The notes beneath the pieces were generated by a model. It searched no databases. It was not told the origin of the DNA and was given only the letters and a program-made list of their open reading frames with translations. Shown one piece after another: positions 45,404-55,861 of a stretch of 64,000 bases of DNA; within the stretch, counting starts at the first letter, position 1; every line of letters starts with the position of its first letter. Made by a program: the position numbers and the translations under genes. Source of the stretch: Colwellia sp. C1TZA3 (lineage in GTDB: Bacteria; Pseudomonadota; Gammaproteobacteria; Enterobacterales; Alteromonadaceae). The DNA lies in contig NZ_VOLS01000001.1 of assembly GCF_007954265.1 (NCBI RefSeq), positions 124,001-188,000 on the forward strand. The letters are read 5' to 3'.

Positions 45404-45793
45404 ATGAAAACAATTATTAATACAGAAAACGCTCCGAGTGCAATCGGTACTTATAGCCAAGCGGTAAAAGTTAATAACACCGTCTATCTGTCAGGTCAAA
45501 TTCCTTTAGTACCCGCCACTATGGAAATAGTTTCTGAAGACTTTGCTGAACAAACACAACAAGTATTTAAAAATATTGTTGCAGTATGTGAAGCGGCAGG
45601 TGGCAATATCAATGACATGGTAAAAGTGAATATATTTTTACAAGATTTAGCCAACTTCGCAACAGTTAACGAAATTATGAGTCAATATTTTCAACAGCCC
45701 TATCCAGCAAGAGCTGCGGTACAAGTAGCACGGTTGCCAAAAGACGTCGCCATCGAAATTGACGGTATTATGGAATTACCCAATTACAGTTAA
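45404..45793 (+). CDS. ridA: RidA family reactive enamine/imine deaminase
   Basis: 129-residue YjgF/YER057c/UK114 family protein. It hydrolyses 2-aminoacrylate and similar reactive intermediates released by PLP enzymes such as threonine dehydratase. Key residues seen are [10 protein letters not shown], the catalytic arginine in [10 protein letters not shown] and the C-terminal [11 protein letters not shown]. It sits 17 bp after spoT in the same operon. ilvA, its classical source of substrate, is about 13 kb further on. Confidence 0.94.
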   Translation: MKTIINTENAPSAIGTYSQAVKVNNTVYLSGQIPLVPATMEIVSEDFAEQTQQVFKNIVAVCEAAGGNINDMVKVNIFLQDLANFATVNEIMSQYFQQPYPARAAVQVARLPKDVAIEIDGIMELPNYS

Positions 45794-45817
45794 CGCTAAG
45801 CAGTAACACTATCTAGC

Positions 45818-45844
45818 GGCAAGCAACACTGATAGAGGCTTGCC
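45818..45844 (+). terminator. Possible terminator after ridA
   Basis: GGCAAGC / GCTTGCC stem with a 13-base loop, followed by AATATTTTAC. Weak, since trmH starts 30 bp later and may be read through. Confidence 0.35.
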
Positions 45845-45873
45845 AATATTTTACTCAACCTTAGAACCAGTAT

Positions 45874-46584
45874 ATGACTCCGGATAGACTACAAAGAATT
45901 AACAGCATGTTAGATCAGCGCCAACCTGATTTAACCATATGTATGGAGGGCGTGCACAAAACTCATAACTTAGCCGCCGTAGTTCGCACCGCAGATGCTG
46001 TTGGTGTTAGTGATGTACACGCAGTATGGAAAAATGAAACCATGCGTATTTCTGGTGGCAGTGCCGCGGGGAGTCAAAACTGGATAGACGTGCATAATTA
46101 CAATTGCACTGAAGACGCAATTATCGAGTTAAAAAAACAAGGTATGCAGGTCTTGGTAACAAATTTATCGGCTACCGCCGTAGACTTTCGCGAGATTGAC
46201 TACACCAAGCCAACCGCTATTATTCTTGGACAAGAAAAGTTTGGCGCCTCGGCTAAAGCCCTTGAAATGGCTGATCAAGACATCGTTATTCCTATGGTGG
46301 GCATGGTGCAGTCATTAAATGTTTCTGTTGCTTGTTCTGTTGTCTTGTATGAAGCCCAACGCCAGCGTCAAGCGGCGGGTTTATATCAACAGCCCAGAAT
46401 AAGCCAGCAACGCCGTCAACAGAAATTATTTGAAGGTGGCCATCCTATTTTTGCCAGCGCCTGCCAACGTAAAGGCTTGCCCTATCCTGCGATCGATGAG
46501 GCTGGGCAAATTGTTGCCTCTGAGCAATGGTGGCAACAAATGCAAATGACCCAAGATGCTTGGCAAAAAATAGACGACGCATAA
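45874..46584 (+). CDS. trmH: tRNA (guanosine-18-2'-O)-methyltransferase TrmH
   Basis: 236-residue SPOUT (knotted) methyltransferase that makes Gm18 in the tRNA D-loop. Motif 1 is the catalytic Arg region HNLAAVVRTADAVG, motif 2 IILGQEKFG and motif 3 VIPMVGMVQSLNVSVACSV, all complete; the C-terminal basic extension is the tRNA-binding tail of the TrmH branch. It precedes recG by 29 bp at the preferred start, as in E. coli spoT-trmH-recG. Confidence 0.95.
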   Translation: MTPDRLQRINSMLDQRQPDLTICMEGVHKTHNLAAVVRTADAVGVSDVHAVWKNETMRISGGSAAGSQNWIDVHNYNCTEDAIIELKKQGMQVLVTNLSATAVDFREIDYTKPTAIILGQEKFGASAKALEMADQDIVIPMVGMVQSLNVSVACSVVLYEAQRQRQAAGLYQQPRISQQRRQQKLFEGGHPIFASACQRKGLPYPAIDEAGQIVASEQWWQQMQMTQDAWQKIDDA

Positions 46585-46613
46585 ACTTTAAACTAATGGC
46601 AAAGGAGCCTGCG

Positions 46614-48713
46614 GTGCCTCGAGCAACGGAAGCATTAACTAATTTAGCCCAAATCCCCGTCACCACCTTAAAAGGTGTCGGCCCTGGAATGGCCACTAAA
46701 TTGGAAAAAATTGGTCTAGTGTCATTGCAAGACTTACTTTTTCATTTACCGCTACGTTATGAAGACCGCACACGTGTTAGTGCGGTGCGTGCGCTTATGC
46801 CTGGACTTTTCACCAATATTATTGGCGAAGTCACCCAAAATGAGATCATACAGGGCAAGCGCAGAATGATGCTAGTGACTATCAATGATGGCACTGGCAG
46901 TATCAATCTACGTTTTTTTCACTTTTCTGCTAGTCAAAAAAATAGCTTAGCTGTTGGGCTCAACATTCGCTGTTATGGTGAAGTTAATCGCGGCATGCGT
47001 GGCTTTGAAATGGTACACCCAGAATATAAAGCCCTAGATCAAGATCAAGCATTAACCGCTGCTGAAGAAACCCTGACACCGGTTTATTCAACCACCGACG
47101 GCTTAAGGCAAATCTCTTTACGCAACCTAACTGAGCAAGCGTTAATGCATTTGCAAAGCGGCAAAGTAGAAGAATTATTGCCGGTTGAAATTAGCCAGCA
47201 ACAATACAGCTTAGCTGAGGCGCTAGCCTTAATTCACCGGCCACCACCAGAAACCTCAGTGGTATTAATGGAAGATGGCAAACACCCCGCACAACTGAGG
47301 TTGATTAAAGAAGAGTTATTAGCCCATAACCTCAGTATGTTGAAGTTACGCGCCGCCAATGATCACCACCCCGCCGTTGTTTTGGCTATAGATGCTCAAC
47401 TAGAGCAAAGCTTTTTAGCGTCATTACCCTTTTCACCCACAGGCGCACAAGCCAAAGTCACCGCAGAAATACGCACCGACCTACTAAAACCTATGCCGAT
47501 GATGCGCTTGGTACAAGGTGACGTCGGCTCAGGCAAAACACTGGTTGCCGCGTTAGCCGCATTAACTGCTATTGGCCAAGGCTTTCAAGTCGCCCTAATG
47601 GCACCAACAGAAATATTAGCGGAACAACATGCGATTAATTTTGAAAAATGGTTTGGGCCACTGAGTATTTCAGTCGGCTGGTTGGTGGGGAAAACCAAAG
47701 CTAAAGCAAGACGCCATGCTTTAGAGCAGATAGAAAATGGCAATATGCAAATGGTTATTGGCACCCATGCCTTGTTTCAAGAGCAAGTTATATTTAACAA
47801 ACTCGCACTGGTTATCATTGATGAACAACATAAATTTGGTGTCCATCAGCGTTTATCGTTACGTGAAAAAGGCGCATGGCAAGGTAATTACCCACACCAG
47901 TTGATCATGACTGCAACCCCTATTCCACGTACTTTAGCGATGACTGCTTATGCCGATTTAGACACTTCAGTCATTGACGAATTACCGCCAGGACGCACCC
48001 CTATCACTACAGTAGCCTTGCCGGATAGTCGCCGAGATGATGTGGTTGAACGCATTCGTCAAGGTTGTACCAAGGATAACCGCCAAGCCTATTGGGTATG
48101 TACCTTAATTGAAGAGTCCGAGGTCTTGCAATGCCAAGCCGCAGAAGATAGCGCGGTGTATTTACAAGCACAATTATCCACCCTAAAAATTGGTTTAGTG
48201 CATGGCCGAATGAAGGCGGATGAAAAGCAAGCCGTGATGGAGCGCTTTAAACTTGGCGAACTTGACGTGTTAGTTGCGACAACCGTTATTGAGGTGGGTG
48301 TGGATGTGCCTAATGCTAGTTTAATGGTGATTGAAAACCCTGAACGTTTAGGACTAGCACAACTACATCAATTACGCGGCCGTGTTGGTCGTGGCTTAGT
48401 GGCGTCTCACTGTGTATTAATGTACAAAGCACCCTTGACTAAAACCGCAACCAAACGTTTAAAAGTACTTAGGGAAAGCAATGATGGCTTTGTTATCGCA
48501 CAAAAAGATCTCGAAATTCGCGGGCCTGGTGAATTGCTTGGCACCAAACAAACCGGTCTAGCTGATCTAAAAATTGCTGACCTGCAGCGAGATGCCCACT
48601 TAATACCAGAAGTCCAACAAGATGCTCACCTGATATGGCAAAAATACCCCGAGCAGGCAAACGCCCTAATTAATCGCTGGTTAGCCAACCGTGAAAAGTA
48701 CTCTAATGCTTAA
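46614..48713 (+). CDS. recG: ATP-dependent DNA helicase RecG
   Basis: 699 residues at the start chosen here (693 in E. coli). It reverses stalled replication forks and branch-migrates Holliday junctions. The GTG at 46614 is preferred because AAGGAG ends 6 bases before it; an in-frame ATG at 46596 is possible but has no such site. An N-terminal wedge/OB domain (LPLRYEDRTR) precedes the superfamily 2 helicase with Walker A GDVGSGKT, Walker B DEQHKFGVHQR, MTATPIPRT, and the motif VI QLRGRVGRG. It closes the spoT-ridA-trmH-recG run. Confidence 0.95.
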   Translation: MPRATEALTNLAQIPVTTLKGVGPGMATKLEKIGLVSLQDLLFHLPLRYEDRTRVSAVRALMPGLFTNIIGEVTQNEIIQGKRRMMLVTINDGTGSINLRFFHFSASQKNSLAVGLNIRCYGEVNRGMRGFEMVHPEYKALDQDQALTAAEETLTPVYSTTDGLRQISLRNLTEQALMHLQSGKVEELLPVEISQQQYSLAEALALIHRPPPETSVVLMEDGKHPAQLRLIKEELLAHNLSMLKLRAANDHHPAVVLAIDAQLEQSFLASLPFSPTGAQAKVTAEIRTDLLKPMPMMRLVQGDVGSGKTLVAALAALTAIGQGFQVALMAPTEILAEQHAINFEKWFGPLSISVGWLVGKTKAKARRHALEQIENGNMQMVIGTHALFQEQVIFNKLALVIIDEQHKFGVHQRLSLREKGAWQGNYPHQLIMTATPIPRTLAMTAYADLDTSVIDELPPGRTPITTVALPDSRRDDVVERIRQGCTKDNRQAYWVCTLIEESEVLQCQAAEDSAVYLQAQLSTLKIGLVHGRMKADEKQAVMERFKLGELDVLVATTVIEVGVDVPNASLMVIENPERLGLAQLHQLRGRVGRGLVASHCVLMYKAPLTKTATKRLKVLRESNDGFVIAQKDLEIRGPGELLGTKQTGLADLKIADLQRDAHLIPEVQQDAHLIWQKYPEQANALINRWLANREKYSNA

Positions 48714-48820
48714 TGCCAAGGGCTTAAACAAATGAAGCCATTTATCTATGACCTTTAAACGACAAAAATAGCGATGAAAATCAATTACCAAAAAGCTTTT
48801 TTTATCCCAAACTTATGTTG

Positions 48821-48836
48821 TACCAAGTTGATTAAT
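48821..48836 (+). repeat. Second-family terminal sequence before ubiE
   Basis: TACCAAGTTGATTAAT matches the end of the second repeat family, but the following sequence does not resemble the full copy. It may be a remnant. Confidence 0.4.
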
Positions 48837-48916
48837 AACCACTACCATGATCTCAAGTGTTAATTAATCTAAAAAAATGCGGTAAACTAAGCTTAATTAT
48901 AGTTAACAGCGAAATC

Positions 48917-49708
48917 ATGATGTCTTCACACGATCAAAATCATCCGATTAATAATGACAATAGTGACGAAAACACGACCCACTTTGGTTTTCAAACGGTC
49001 GAAAAAAATGAAAAAGAATCGAAAGTGGCCAGCGTGTTTCATTCTGTTGCTCAGCAATATGATGTGATGAATGATTTAATGTCATTCGGTATCCATCGCT
49101 TATGGAAGCGTTTTACTATCGATGCCAGTGGCGTACGCCCGGGTAATAAAGTATTAGATTTAGCTGGTGGCACAGGCGATTTAACAGCAAAATTCTCTCA
49201 ACTTGTTGGCCGTGAAGGTAAAGTAATATTAGCAGACATCAATAGCTCGATGCTCAATGTTGGGCGTGATAAATTGCGCGACCGTGGCTTAGTGCAAAAT
49301 ATTGAATACGTGCAAGCCAACGCGCAATATTTACCGTTTGAAGATAATACCTTTGATATTATCACCATTGCTTTTGGTTTACGCAATGTTACCGATAAAG
49401 ACATGGCATTACGCTCTATGTATCGTGTGCTCAAGCCTGGCGGCCGTTTATTGGTGTTAGAGTTTTCAAAACCAGAACATGAAATAGTCAATAAAGCCTA
49501 CGATTTCTATTCTTTTAACATCTTACCTAAAATAGGTGAGTTAGTGGCAAAAGACGGTGATAGCTACCAGTATTTAGCAGAGTCTATTCGTATGCACCCT
49601 GATCAAGAAACCCTGAAAACCATGATGGATGCTGCTGGCTTTGAACAAACCAGTTTCAAAAATTTAACTGGTGGGGTTGTAGCCTTGCATAAAGGTTATA
49701 AGTTTTAA
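48917..49708 (+). CDS. ubiE: Demethylmenaquinone / 2-polyprenyl-6-methoxy-benzoquinol methyltransferase UbiE
   Basis: 263 residues. Class I SAM methyltransferase for the C-methylation step of ubiquinone and menaquinone. The SAM site is [12 protein letters not shown], followed by [23 protein letters not shown] and the [12 protein letters not shown] motif. An N-terminal extension of about 12 residues ([20 protein letters not shown]) is longer than in E. coli. The ATG at 48917 is followed by a second at 48920; neither has a clear ribosome site. First of ubiE-ubiJ-ubiB. Confidence 0.95.
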   Translation: MMSSHDQNHPINNDNSDENTTHFGFQTVEKNEKESKVASVFHSVAQQYDVMNDLMSFGIHRLWKRFTIDASGVRPGNKVLDLAGGTGDLTAKFSQLVGREGKVILADINSSMLNVGRDKLRDRGLVQNIEYVQANAQYLPFEDNTFDIITIAFGLRNVTDKDMALRSMYRVLKPGGRLLVLEFSKPEHEIVNKAYDFYSFNILPKIGELVAKDGDSYQYLAESIRMHPDQETLKTMMDAAGFEQTSFKNLTGGVVALHKGYKF

Positions 49709-49712
49709 CCTT

Positions 49713-50354
49713 ATGCCTCAAACTATTAGTCAGCAACTTATGTTTGCTCAAACCCTAAGTGCAGTGCTTGAAACCGTTATCAATCAGTTTCTGGGTTATA
49801 ATTTGCACGGTATTCGGGCCTTAAAGCCGTTATCTGAGAAAACACTCACCATTAAACTTGCCGAATTACCATTTCCTTTAAGCTTTACCGTTAGTGATGA
49901 AAAAATTCATGTTAGCAGTAATGATGAACATAACGATTGCTGTTTAATCACCAGTATTAGCAGCTTAATTGAATTAAAAAAAGAACAACAACTTACTGAT
50001 TTAATTAAGAAAGACAAGCTCGATATTCAAGGTGATTTAAAAGTAGCGCAGCGCTTTGCCGACATTGCGCAAACACTTGATATTGATTGGCAAAGTGAGT
50101 TAGCCAAACGTATTGGTGATATTCCTGCCTACAAATTAGGCCAACTGGGTCGTAAGCTACTAAATAAATTAAATTTTGCTAGGACAAAAATTCAAGTAGA
50201 TGCCAGCGAATGGCTAATAGATCAGAAGCGCCTAATAATAACAGCCGCTGAAATGTCTTATTTTAATCATGATGTTGAAGATGTTGCACAACAAGTTAGT
50301 GCTTTAAGCCAACGACTTGATAAATTAACTAAACACATAAGCAAATTATCATAA
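49713..50354 (+). CDS. ubiJ: Ubiquinone biosynthesis accessory factor UbiJ (SCP2-like)
   Basis: 213 residues, 4 bp after ubiE and 9 bp before ubiB. The N-terminal region has an SCP2-type sterol-carrier fold, which binds hydrophobic ubiquinone intermediates, and the C-terminal end is helical coiled-coil (VEDVAQQVSALSQRLDKLTK). The family keeps the Ubi enzymes together in a soluble complex with UbiK. Sequence conservation is low, so position between ubiE and ubiB is a large part of the evidence. Confidence 0.9.
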   Translation: MPQTISQQLMFAQTLSAVLETVINQFLGYNLHGIRALKPLSEKTLTIKLAELPFPLSFTVSDEKIHVSSNDEHNDCCLITSISSLIELKKEQQLTDLIKKDKLDIQGDLKVAQRFADIAQTLDIDWQSELAKRIGDIPAYKLGQLGRKLLNKLNFARTKIQVDASEWLIDQKRLIITAAEMSYFNHDVEDVAQQVSALSQRLDKLTKHISKLS

Positions 50355-50363
50355 GGGTCTGTG

Positions 50364-51929
50364 GTGAGCAGTAAACGTTTATACAAAATAGTAAAAACCT
50401 TTCTTCAGTTTGGGCTTGATGAACTTCTACCTGAAAAATATCTGCCGTGGTATCTAAGAATATTACGCAGCTCATTATTTTGGCTACGAAACAAACACCC
50501 AGACATAAGTAAGGCGCAGCGCTTTCGAATGGCGATAGAATCATTGGGTCCGGTATTTGTTAAATTTGGCCAAATGCTCTCAACCCGCCGAGATTTATTG
50601 CCTGACGACTTCGCCAATGAATTAACCTTATTGCAAGATAAGGTTGCTGCCTTTGCTGGCGAAGACGCCGAAAAAATTATTATCGCGGCCATCGGCGCAG
50701 AAGCTTTTGCACAACAATTTAAAGATTTTGATCTCAGCCCTTTAGCATCAGCGTCGATTGCTCAAGTACATACCGCTACCTTGTTACAGCAAGATGGTGA
50801 ACAAGAAGTAGTGTTAAAGGTATTGCGGCCGAACATTACAGAAACCATCATAGCTGACCTGAACGTGATGTCACTCTTTGCCAAAATTGTCGCTCGTTGG
50901 TTACCCGATGGCAAACGTTTACGTCCTCTAGAAGTTGTCGCTGAATATAAAAAAACCATGTTAGAAGAATTAGATTTAAACCGTGAAGCCGCTAATGCTA
51001 TGCAGTTAAAACGCAATTTTAGCCAAGGGCGAGATAGCGATCAGGTGCTTTATGTGCCAGAAATCTACAGCGAATACTGTTCGAAAAACGTCATGGTAAT
51101 GGAGCGCATATACGGTATAGGTGTAGGTGACATTGAGGCCTTACTGGCAAAAAATGTTAATATGAAACTACTCGCTGAACGTGGTGTTGAAGTATTTTTC
51201 AGCCAAGTATTTCGAGATAGCTTTTTTCATGCTGACATGCACCCAGGTAACGTATTTGTTGATGCAACAAACCCTAACGACCCCACTTGGATTGCCATTG
51301 ATTACGGTATTGTTGGCACCTTAAATCGCGAAGATAAACGTTATTTAGCGGAAAACTTTGTTGCTTTTTTTAACCGTGACTACCGCAAAGTGGCACAATT
51401 ACATGTTGATTCAGGCTGGGTGCCCAGTGACACTAGCGTTGATGAATTTGAGTTTGCCATACGGACAGTATGTGAGCCCATCTTCAATAAACCTTTGTCT
51501 GAAATTTCTTTTGGTCAGGTATTAGTCAATCTTTTTAATACCGCACGTCGCTTTAATATGGAATTACAACCCCAGCTAGTATTACTGCAAAAAACCCTAC
51601 TTTATATTGAAGGCTTAGGCAGACAGCTTTATCCCGCTTTAGATCTTTGGCAAACAGCCAAGCCATTTTTAGAAAAATGGGTTAAAGAACAAATGGGTAT
51701 TAAAGCGGTTGTTAAGAAAGTAAAAGACAACTTACCCTTTTGGAATGAAAAGCTGCCGGAAATACCTGACTTAGTCTACGATTACTTAAAAACTAATCGA
51801 GCAGCGCAGCGTCAGCAATTAATTACCCTGCAACAGATACAGTTGCAGCAGCAAAAACACAGCAAGCACATAACAAAATTGGCCATTATAGCCACAGTTA
51901 TTATTTGCTTGACCATTAGCTTTACTTAA
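50364..51929 (+). CDS. ubiB: Ubiquinone biosynthesis protein kinase-like UbiB
   Basis: 521 residues of the atypical ADCK/Abc1 kinase-like family, needed for ubiquinone synthesis and probably an ATPase acting on lipid precursors. Family motifs are the KxGQ segment ([15 protein letters not shown]), ASIAQVH in the Ala-rich loop, [22 protein letters not shown] and [11 protein letters not shown]-terminal membrane anchor follows ([15 protein letters not shown]). The GTG at 50364 is preferred as AAGGG is 6 bases away, but GTG 50361 is also possible. Confidence 0.95.
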   Translation: MSSKRLYKIVKTFLQFGLDELLPEKYLPWYLRILRSSLFWLRNKHPDISKAQRFRMAIESLGPVFVKFGQMLSTRRDLLPDDFANELTLLQDKVAAFAGEDAEKIIIAAIGAEAFAQQFKDFDLSPLASASIAQVHTATLLQQDGEQEVVLKVLRPNITETIIADLNVMSLFAKIVARWLPDGKRLRPLEVVAEYKKTMLEELDLNREAANAMQLKRNFSQGRDSDQVLYVPEIYSEYCSKNVMVMERIYGIGVGDIEALLAKNVNMKLLAERGVEVFFSQVFRDSFFHADMHPGNVFVDATNPNDPTWIAIDYGIVGTLNREDKRYLAENFVAFFNRDYRKVAQLHVDSGWVPSDTSVDEFEFAIRTVCEPIFNKPLSEISFGQVLVNLFNTARRFNMELQPQLVLLQKTLLYIEGLGRQLYPALDLWQTAKPFLEKWVKEQMGIKAVVKKVKDNLPFWNEKLPEIPDLVYDYLKTNRAAQRQQLITLQQIQLQQQKHSKHITKLAIIATVIICLTISFT

Positions 51930-52023
51930 TAAGCTTTAAAACTTACAACATACAGCGCCAGAACCCAGTACTTTATGTTAAATATTAAGTAATAAAAACC
52001 AAATGAATTCAACAGGAAAACAC

Positions 52024-52503
52024 ATGACTAACAACGAAGTTTTACATCACATTCGTTATATATTTACCCTAAGCAACGAAAAAATAGCGGCTATTTTTCA
52101 ATTGGCACAATGCCGACAAACTGATGAAGAAATTAGCAATTTTTTCCGTAAAAACGGTGAACAATCATTTGCTCGTATCGCTGATAACATTTTAGCGAGT
52201 TTTCTTGATGGCTTAATCATCGAATGTCGAGGAGCAAAAGAGGGTGCGCAAGCGCAGTTGAATCAGCCGATAAATAACAATATTGTCTTTAATAAAGTAA
52301 AAATCGCTTTGGCGTTAAAGGCTGAAGATATTATTACCTTGCTCAATTCTGCTGAGTTAACCTTAAGTAAACATGAGCTGAGTGCTTTTTTCCGTAAACC
52401 CGAACATAAACACTTCCGTGCCTGTAACGATGACACATTATTGAAATTTTTTAACGGTTTACATTTAGAAAATCGCCAAGCCATTGTAGAAATAAAAGAG
52501 TAA
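52024..52503 (+). CDS. DUF1456 family protein (YehS-like)
   Basis: 159 residues with two copies of an about 65-residue helical unit: NEVLHHIRYIFTLSNEKIAAIF and FNKVKIALALKAEDIITLL, each ending in FFRK. The repeat is the defining feature of DUF1456. The ATG at 52024 has CAGGAAA upstream. It is probably cytoplasmic; function unknown. It is placed 94 bp after ubiB and ends at a shared hairpin with the convergent GGDEF gene. Confidence 0.85.
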   Translation: MTNNEVLHHIRYIFTLSNEKIAAIFQLAQCRQTDEEISNFFRKNGEQSFARIADNILASFLDGLIIECRGAKEGAQAQLNQPINNNIVFNKVKIALALKAEDIITLLNSAELTLSKHELSAFFRKPEHKHFRACNDDTLLKFFNGLHLENRQAIVEIKE

Positions 52504-52516
52504 TACCAAGCTCAAT

Positions 52517-52562
52517 AACGATAGCTAGGGTATAGATAACTCTCTATACCCTAGCTATCGTT
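52517..52562. terminator. 20-bp perfect hairpin shared by convergent DUF1456 and GGDEF genes
   Basis: Arms AACGATAGCTAGGGTATAGA and complement with a 6-base loop. The right arm contains the last codons and TAG stop of the GGDEF gene. Strong palindrome, but no long T-run. Confidence 0.7.
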
Positions 52563-53537
52563 CTCTGCAACTTCTGCCTCTACAACCACCCGATTTCGGC
52601 CACTATCTTTTGCTAGATATAGCGCAGCGTCTGCACGGCAAATCCAAGCTTCTGCCGTTTCACCTGCTCGGTATTGTGCGACACCAATAGAGACAGTAAC
52701 TGAAATATCATTAGGGAAAATAGTGCCTGCAATTAAAACACATAGCTTTTCAGCAACTCGTTTTGCCTCAGCTAGATTAACTGTTAACGGTAAAAGAATA
52801 AATTCTTCGCCACCATAGCGATATAAATCATCCAGTGACCTGCTGTGTTTTTGAATCAATGCCACCAACTCGACCAACACAGTATCGCCGTTTGCGTGGC
52901 CATAGCTATCATTAATTTTTTTAAAGTAATCGACATCTAATAATAATAACGACACTTTTGAGGGGACTCTCTTTTGATCAACTAAAATTTTTGCAAGCTT
53001 AATGTCTAGAGCACGGCGGTTACCCGACAAAGTTAAGGGATCAATGCTGGCTAACAAAACTAACTTACTGTTGGTTTTACTGTAGTTGTCAAAAATCACA
53101 TAAGAAAATACAGCAGTTAAAAATAGACTGAAATTGATGGTTAAAAACTCTAAGAGACTAATCGTGGGCCATAAAGTGCTAGCAATTACCGCAATAGCAA
53201 CAAAACAGATGAGACCTGCAGGTCGCGCGGGTATCATATAAAAAAAGGCAATTATTGAAGGGTACAACCAAAATAAATGTGATTGACCACGAATAGCGAC
53301 AGTGGTCACGATAGTGACCGCCAAAAAGCTGCATAATAAAAGCTTTGCCGTGTTAACTTTTCTGGAAATATAAACAAAAACAAAAAAAGCAGCTGTTACA
53401 ATCACAATAGTGGCATCAATAATCGCCATCACAAGATCACCATCAAGCCAGCGTAAATAAACAAATGGTGAGATAATAATAACTGTAAACGCACTGAATA
53501 TCAGTAGCATTTTTTCTAATACTGAACGCTCCATCAT
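52551..53537 (-). CDS. Membrane diguanylate cyclase (GGDEF)
   Basis: 328 residues. Five or six membrane segments fill the first 150 residues (IFSAFTVIIISPFVYL, LVMAIIDATIVIVTAAFFVFVYI and so on), followed by a GGDEF domain with LLLLDVDYFKKINDSYGHANGD and the active form YRYGGEEFILLP. It should make cyclic di-GMP at the membrane. The usual DPLTGLxNRR start of the domain reads DPLTLSGNRR, a small variation. The last codons lie inside the shared terminator hairpin. The signal is unknown. Confidence 0.9.
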   Translation of the reverse strand: MMERSVLEKMLLIFSAFTVIIISPFVYLRWLDGDLVMAIIDATIVIVTAAFFVFVYISRKVNTAKLLLCSFLAVTIVTTVAIRGQSHLFWLYPSIIAFFYMIPARPAGLICFVAIAVIASTLWPTISLLEFLTINFSLFLTAVFSYVIFDNYSKTNSKLVLLASIDPLTLSGNRRALDIKLAKILVDQKRVPSKVSLLLLDVDYFKKINDSYGHANGDTVLVELVALIQKHSRSLDDLYRYGGEEFILLPLTVNLAEAKRVAEKLCVLIAGTIFPNDISVTVSIGVAQYRAGETAEAWICRADAALYLAKDSGRNRVVVEAEVAENDS

Positions 53538-53665
53538 TTTATTTCCTGCTGTAAGTATTATTTTATTGAAAATATGAACTTAACCATCGATTTTTAAAAC
53601 AAGAAAGTCATTTAAATAATTCCAATCAATGTAACTAAATGTAACTAGGTTAGTTTTAGTGTATA

Positions 53666-55684
53666 TTATTTTTTATCTTTTAGCATCTCACGTAAACCCG
53701 CCACACCCATTTTTGCTGTCGCTTGCTTTTTTTCGATACTTTGCTTAGTTTGCGTCAATTCCCAGCTTAGATCATCTTGCGGTAACTCATGTAAAAACCG
53801 ACTGGCTTCTGTGCGAGAAACTTCGCCATACTGTCGCCGTTCGCGCGCATAAGTAAATATTAACTCTCGCTTGGCCCGAGTAATACCCACATAGGCTAAA
53901 CGGCGCTCTTCTTCGACATTACCCTCATCCATACTGGTTTGATGCGGCAATAAACCTTCTTCCATACCAATGAGAAAAACATAAGGAAATTCTAGCCCTT
54001 TTGAGCCATGCAAAGTCATCAGCTGAACTTGGTCAGTGTCTTCTTCATCCTCATTACGCTCCATCATGTCACGTAAAGTTAAGCGTGTAACGACTTGCGC
54101 TAAAGTCATTGGCTCTTCATCTTCTACACCTTCGAGCATTTGTGTTACCCAGCTAAACAACTGAGTAACATTTTTCATCCGCATTTCAGCAGCTTTTGCA
54201 CTTGGTGAACTATCGTATAACCAATCTTCATAGTTAATTTCACGTACCATTGAGCGCAATACCACCGAGGTATCGCCACGCTCGGCCTGATCGGCTGTTG
54301 CCACTAACCAATGGGTAAATTTTTGCACACTGATCAGACCGCGACCACCTAAATGTTGCTCTAAGCCTAATTCGAAACTGGCTGCAAACATGCTAATTTG
54401 ACGCATATTGGCGTAGCTACCCAGTTTTTCTAAAGTTGTTGGGCCAATTTCTCGGCGCGGGACATTTACAATCCGTAAAAAGGCGTTATCATCATCCGGA
54501 TTTACTAACACCCTTAAAAACGCCATCATGTCTTTGATTTCAGCGCGGGAGAAAAACGAAGTACCACCATTGATTTTATAAGGTATACGGTTGGTTATCA
54601 GCGCTTTTTCAAGTAAGCGCGACTGATGATTGCCACGATACAAAATCGCATAATCTTTATATTTACTCTTATTTAAAAAGCGGTGGCCGATTAGTTCACC
54701 CACCACTCGCTCAACCTCATGGTCTTCATTTTTAGTTTGTAGCACCCGTAACTCAACGCCGTAATTGAGCTCACTAAATAGCGCTTTATCATAAACATGA
54801 GGATTATTAGCAATCAGCGTATTGGCACATTTTAAAATACGGCCACTAGAGCGATAGTTTTGCTCAAGTTTAATCAGCTTAAGATTAGGGTAGTCTTCAC
54901 CTAATAGCACTAAGTTTTGCGGTTTAGCCCCGCGCCATGAGTATATTGATTGGTCATCGTCACCCACTACGGTCAATAAGCCTTGCTGACCGGTGATTTG
55001 CTTGATTAATTCATATTGACTGGCATTAGTATCTTGGTATTCGTCTACCAACATATATTGAATTTTTTGCTGCCAACGCGTCCGTACTTCTGGGTAATTA
55101 CGCATTAATAATGTTGGCACTAAGATCAAGTCATCAAAGTCTAGCGCGTTATAGGCTTTCATATGCTTTTGATACAGCGCATAAAATTCGGCAAAAAGTT
55201 GAGCATCAGCATCGCTAGCTTGTTTCATCGCGGCGTCTGGCAGTAACAAATCATTTTTCCAATTGGAAATCATCATCTGCAATTTATTGATTAAATCTTT
55301 ATCGCCATCAAGTTGCTCTTGGGTAAGCTCTTTTAATAATGCCAAGCTGTCTTGGTCATCAAATAAGGTAAAGCCTGGCTTATAGCCTAAGGTTTTTAAT
55401 TCTCGACGAATAATGTCTAAGCCCAAGGAGTGGAAGGTCGATACTGTTAAGCCACGGGTCAGTGACTTATCCATCATTTTAACCACCCGCTCTTTCATTT
55501 CACGTGCCGCTTTATTGGTAAAGGTTACCGCGGCAATATGCTTGGCTTTATAACCACAGTTTTGAATTAAGTACGCAATTTTCTGACAAATAACCCCAGT
55601 TTTACCACTGCCAGCCCCCGCTAGTACTAAGCATGGACCTTCAACATATTTTTTTGCTTCATTTTGACCTGGGTTTAGTTTCAT
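53666..55684 (-). CDS. rep: ATP-dependent DNA helicase Rep
   Basis: 672 residues (673 in E. coli), a superfamily 1 3'-5' helicase that clears proteins ahead of the replisome. Motifs: Walker [69 protein letters not shown] and [10 protein letters not shown]. The ATG at 55684 matches the family N-terminus ([10 protein letters not shown]); a TTG at 55702 would add six residues. It is divergent from ubiK. Confidence 0.95.
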   Translation of the reverse strand: MKLNPGQNEAKKYVEGPCLVLAGAGSGKTGVICQKIAYLIQNCGYKAKHIAAVTFTNKAAREMKERVVKMMDKSLTRGLTVSTFHSLGLDIIRRELKTLGYKPGFTLFDDQDSLALLKELTQEQLDGDKDLINKLQMMISNWKNDLLLPDAAMKQASDADAQLFAEFYALYQKHMKAYNALDFDDLILVPTLLMRNYPEVRTRWQQKIQYMLVDEYQDTNASQYELIKQITGQQGLLTVVGDDDQSIYSWRGAKPQNLVLLGEDYPNLKLIKLEQNYRSSGRILKCANTLIANNPHVYDKALFSELNYGVELRVLQTKNEDHEVERVVGELIGHRFLNKSKYKDYAILYRGNHQSRLLEKALITNRIPYKINGGTSFFSRAEIKDMMAFLRVLVNPDDDNAFLRIVNVPRREIGPTTLEKLGSYANMRQISMFAASFELGLEQHLGGRGLISVQKFTHWLVATADQAERGDTSVVLRSMVREINYEDWLYDSSPSAKAAEMRMKNVTQLFSWVTQMLEGVEDEEPMTLAQVVTRLTLRDMMERNEDEEDTDQVQLMTLHGSKGLEFPYVFLIGMEEGLLPHQTSMDEGNVEEERRLAYVGITRAKRELIFTYARERRQYGEVSRTEASRFLHELPQDDLSWELTQTKQSIEKKQATAKMGVAGLREMLKDKK

Positions 55685-55861
55685 TGCTGCGCTTTGACTC
55701 AATTGGTGGATAAGATAGTCGGCTGTCGATTTTACCTGTTTTTATCGCAAGACAACATCAACTTTCTGTCTAGTTAGCTAATTTTTTAGCGGCTTTAATG
55801 AAGATATTATGATCAAAAGCGCTTACAATAAGTACATTGTTTACCAAAAAAGAACTTTCTA

